From NCBI GenBank assembly GCA_963576735.1, contig OY755187.1:15376001-15440000 (forward strand): a stretch of 64,000 bases of DNA. Direction: 5' to 3'. Of this stretch, positions 61,561-64,000 are shown piece by piece. The notes beneath the pieces were generated by a model, which did not search any database, was not told the origin of the DNA, and was given only the letters and a program-made list of their open reading frames with translations. Each line of letters starts with the position of its first letter. Positions within the stretch are counted from its first letter, which is position 1. Both the position numbers and the translations under genes were made by a program. This DNA is from Bedellia somnulentella (taxonomy: Eukaryota; Arthropoda; Insecta; Lepidoptera; Bedelliidae).

Positions 61561-62264
61561 TCGCTTATATTGTTAGGATCATAAAGTAAAATCACGAGAA
61601 CTCCTCGAAATAATTAATAAATCACGAACAAACCTTTAATAAAACCTATTTAAAACGTTTTCCATCACCTTGTCATTAGCTATTTAATTTGACCTTATTT
61701 TAAGGCTTCGTATTATAATTACGAATTCCATAACCTTCTGCTCCAAAAATTTAAGTGAGCTACAGAAACAGAATAACAAAATTGAAACTTATAATTAAAT
61801 TAGGGACTAGGGGACAGAATGTGCCCCGGAAAATATGTTGTACCTGACTCTTTTTAATTTAAAAAGTTCATTAACTCAACCCAGTGGTCAGTAGGCGGGA
61901 AAAATCTTGCGGAGCTGGAAAAAGGGTTGTTTCGTTTTACACAAAAAGCAAACCACAATTTAACGCCGACATTTCTGAAATAATATTTTGGAAAGGCATG
62001 TTTGTCTACACGAGTGAGGTTGATGTGACATTCAAACAGATAAGCAGATATGTGGGTACATTTTTGAGTATAAATTATTATTTTCCGTCATTTGATGACC
62101 TAAATTTGTTAGTAACTGAAAAATTTCGGTAGCAAATATCTTTGTGTATGTACACTATTGTATTTGTTACTACACGGTGCAAAAGGCAAAGCGCAATTTT
62201 AATGTGTTTTTAATCGCGGCTTTGGGCTTATTATCTTCATTTCTTAGGTAGTTAAGGAGGCAAA
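61561..62264. other. No gene; weak open frame
   Basis: A plus-strand frame (61884-62132) ends KQISRYVGTFLSINYYFPSF, DDLNLLVTEKFR and a stop. It has no ATG near its start and no recognised domain. It could be a terminal exon or chance. Confidence 0.25.
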
Positions 62265-62510
62265 CTGTGTAGTGTCGGCTTAGAATAGCACTACCCCATT
62301 TCTTCCGGTGGGTGTACGTCAGAGGCGACTAACGGTATTGGGGGCTATTTAAGGGATTTTTGGACGATGCGGTTGGAGACCCATCACCAACAGCCTTTAC
62401 TTACTATCTTTTCCCTACGCAACTTTCAAAAGTGGAGGAATTTCTAATTCCGTAGCTCTGGCTACCCCTTCTAGAGATTTATAGCCGTGAGTATATGTAT
62501 GTATGTATTT
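62265..62510 (+). mobile_element. F1 SINE, full length
   Basis: CTGTGTAGTGTCGGCTTAGA to TATAGCCGTGAGTATATGTA with GTAT repeats; close to the consensus. Confidence 0.88.
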
Positions 62511-63079
62511 TTTTCCTATTTTGCTATCCATTGTAACAGATCAGCTGCGCTCTGGCCGAGTTTGTTTATTACAAACAAACACTGCCAGCAAGCGAACACA
62601 TATTTTCCTTTCTAAGATATATACACTCATGACGCTGGCCCTAATAAAAATTAAATAGATACCAACTCAACAATATTATTCCTATCACATATATAAATGA
62701 TATCTAAGAAAGTCAGCAAACGTATATATTCATCTTATAAATAAAAAACCTCGCAGGTTTGGAACCCAAACATTTAAATCAAAAAGATAAACTAAAACAG
62801 AGTTTTATACCAAAACGTTCACAGATCACTTTAACATATTTAATTCTTAGTAAGGAAGTACAGCATCATCTCCAGAAACAAATATAGTAGTAACTCATAC
62901 ACAAATCAGAAATTACTGATTGTGGGCCCAATTTAGCGAAACCAATTTCTTAAATTATGTCATTGAATACTGTATATGTGTGCTAAATAAAAAAATATTT
63001 TTTTTTATGTTTGTTGAATGGTGGAATCGATTGGTGATCCCAATCCCTTGATTCAAATATACACAAACAAACCAAAGTC
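62511..63079. other. No gene recognised
   Basis: AT-rich sequence. Confidence 0.35.
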
Positions 63080-63285
63080 GTGTGGTGTCGGCATAGAATG
63101 TCACTACCCCTTTCTACCCGCGCTGTCGGAATAGGCGACTTTTTAAGTTTGGGCGATGCTGCTTACGATATTTTTTTTTACCATCTTGTCCCCTATAAAC
63201 GTTCAGATGTAGCTGAAGAGTTTCTAGCTCTAAAGCTCAGGCTATCCCCTTTTGGGATTTATAGCCGTGAGTATATGTATGTATA
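63080..63285 (+). mobile_element. F1 SINE (subfamily b), internal deletion
   Basis: GTGTGGTGTCGGCATAGAAT to TATAGCCGTGAGTATATGTA, missing the GTTGGAGACCC segment. Confidence 0.78.
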
Positions 63286-63299
63286 ATCAAAGCTATGAA

Positions 63300-63490
63300 C
63301 TCTAATAAAGAGGCTATCTTGCTAGCCTTAGCTTTTGAATTGGAAATTCCTCAGCCAATTGTGGAAGTTAAGCCGGGAACATTTCCAGCCAAAAATTACA
63401 TAAGAAGTCCGAAAACCCTAAATCACCTCATACGAAACACGTGGAAAAAATGGATTTATGTTATTCTAAGCTGATGCTCCACAGCTTCAT
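63300..63490 (-). mobile_element. F1 SINE, diverged
   Basis: TTGGAAATTCCTCAGCCAAT to TATTCTAAGCTGATGCTCC on the minus strand. Confidence 0.6.
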
Positions 63491-63783
63491 CAACACTCTA
63501 GAAAAACCCATCATAGAAATGAAAGCGTGCATTTAGTTTCATGACGTAATCAAAAACCTGATAAATCAACACAATTTTATTTGCAAAAGCCCGTTAATAT
63601 TGCTGTGTAAAAATAAATAAATTAAAATGCATATATTTACAAGAAACATGCGTAGAGTGGTTGTAAATTATATACGTGCTTTACATGTTCTGCCGGAGAC
63701 CGGCGTGTAAATATTAAGTTGAAATAAGGTTTTACATTTATTTGACACTATATAATTATATTAAAAAATATATTATTACATTA
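63491..63783. other. No gene recognised
   Basis: AT-rich sequence before the last LINE-L copy. Confidence 0.35.
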
Positions 63784-64000
63784 GTGTTATTCGTGAAAAG
63801 TGTGGTGTGAAAGATGATATTGTAAGAAAGATAGAAAAAGGAATGTTGAGATGGTTTGGGCACATAGACAGGATGGATGATAGAAAATTGGTAAAAGGGA
63901 TCTATAGAGCTAGTGTGGATGGTAATGTTAGTAGAGGACGACCACGGAGAACACACTTGGACCAAATTGAGAGTGTGCTCAAAAAGGCTGGCGTCCGAAG
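63784..64000 (+). pseudogene. LINE-L fragment running off the window
   Basis: An open segment with VIREKCGVKDDIVRKIEKGM, LRWFGHIDRMDDRKLVKGIY and SRGRPRRTHLDQIE. It begins abruptly after AT-rich DNA, as in a 5'-truncated insertion. The end is outside the window. Confidence 0.8.

Overview
The window looks like intergenic and intronic DNA of an insect, most probably a moth or butterfly. It is AT-rich and has no operons or bacterial-type coding density. It is filled with nested transposable elements: non-LTR retrotransposon fragments, several tRNA-headed SINE families, Helitron-like elements (TC...CTAG ends, A|T target), hAT elements with 8-bp target duplications, and a BEL/Pao LTR retrotransposon. 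The lepidopteran assignment rests on recalled similarity to common lepidopteran repeats and could not be checked by search. Because the genome is eukaryotic, starts were judged by ATG, frame and splice sites.

One convincing host gene was found: a three-exon serine-protease homologue on the minus strand (CDS between 19987 and 17156). Splice sites and phases agree, there is a signal peptide, and all three catalytic residues are replaced. A broken copy of its last exon lies downstream (about 16745-16960). Intron 1 holds four SINEs. A fifth SINE inserted across the exon 2 / intron 2 boundary and duplicated the 5' splice site. A few weaker, isolated exon candidates are at 26617-26759, 52360-52434, 52602-52820, 57296-57424 and 57980-58268.

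Layout. 0-8 kb: a jockey-like RT, SINE and LINE pieces, and a roughly tripled 400-490 bp unit split by a hAT element. 8.85-16.4 kb: a Helitron-like element (family A) opened up by a 4.4 kb DNA transposon and several SINEs. 16.7-20 kb: the protease-homologue gene. 20.4-27.9 kb: a Helitron-like element (family B), then a dense SINE/LINE field. 28.05-37.07 kb: two inverted copies of a 2.5 kb composite repeat with 145-bp tandem repeats, flanking a Helitron B inserted into another Helitron B. 37.1-46.5 kb: a hAT and a full-length BEL element, both in or beside one SINE copy. 46.5-64 kb: more SINEs, a second Helitron A, LINE fragments and a few possible exons.

Repeat names used here: F1 is the ~245-bp SINE-like family ending in GTGAGTATATGTATG repeats; SINE1 is the ~360-bp family with an ACCGTGATAGCCCAGTGG head; SINE2 has a head ending GGTTCGATCCCCGCTGAGAG; SINE3 has a near-complete tRNA cloverleaf; SINE4 is a 324-bp family ending GGGCTGTGA; LINE-L is the non-LTR element whose protein ends near VCQDRTKW. 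F1, SINE1, SINE4 and LINE-L share a small 3' stem-loop followed by a GGCGTGA-like motif, which suggests the three SINEs borrow LINE-L's reverse transcriptase. This is the most system-like observation in the window.
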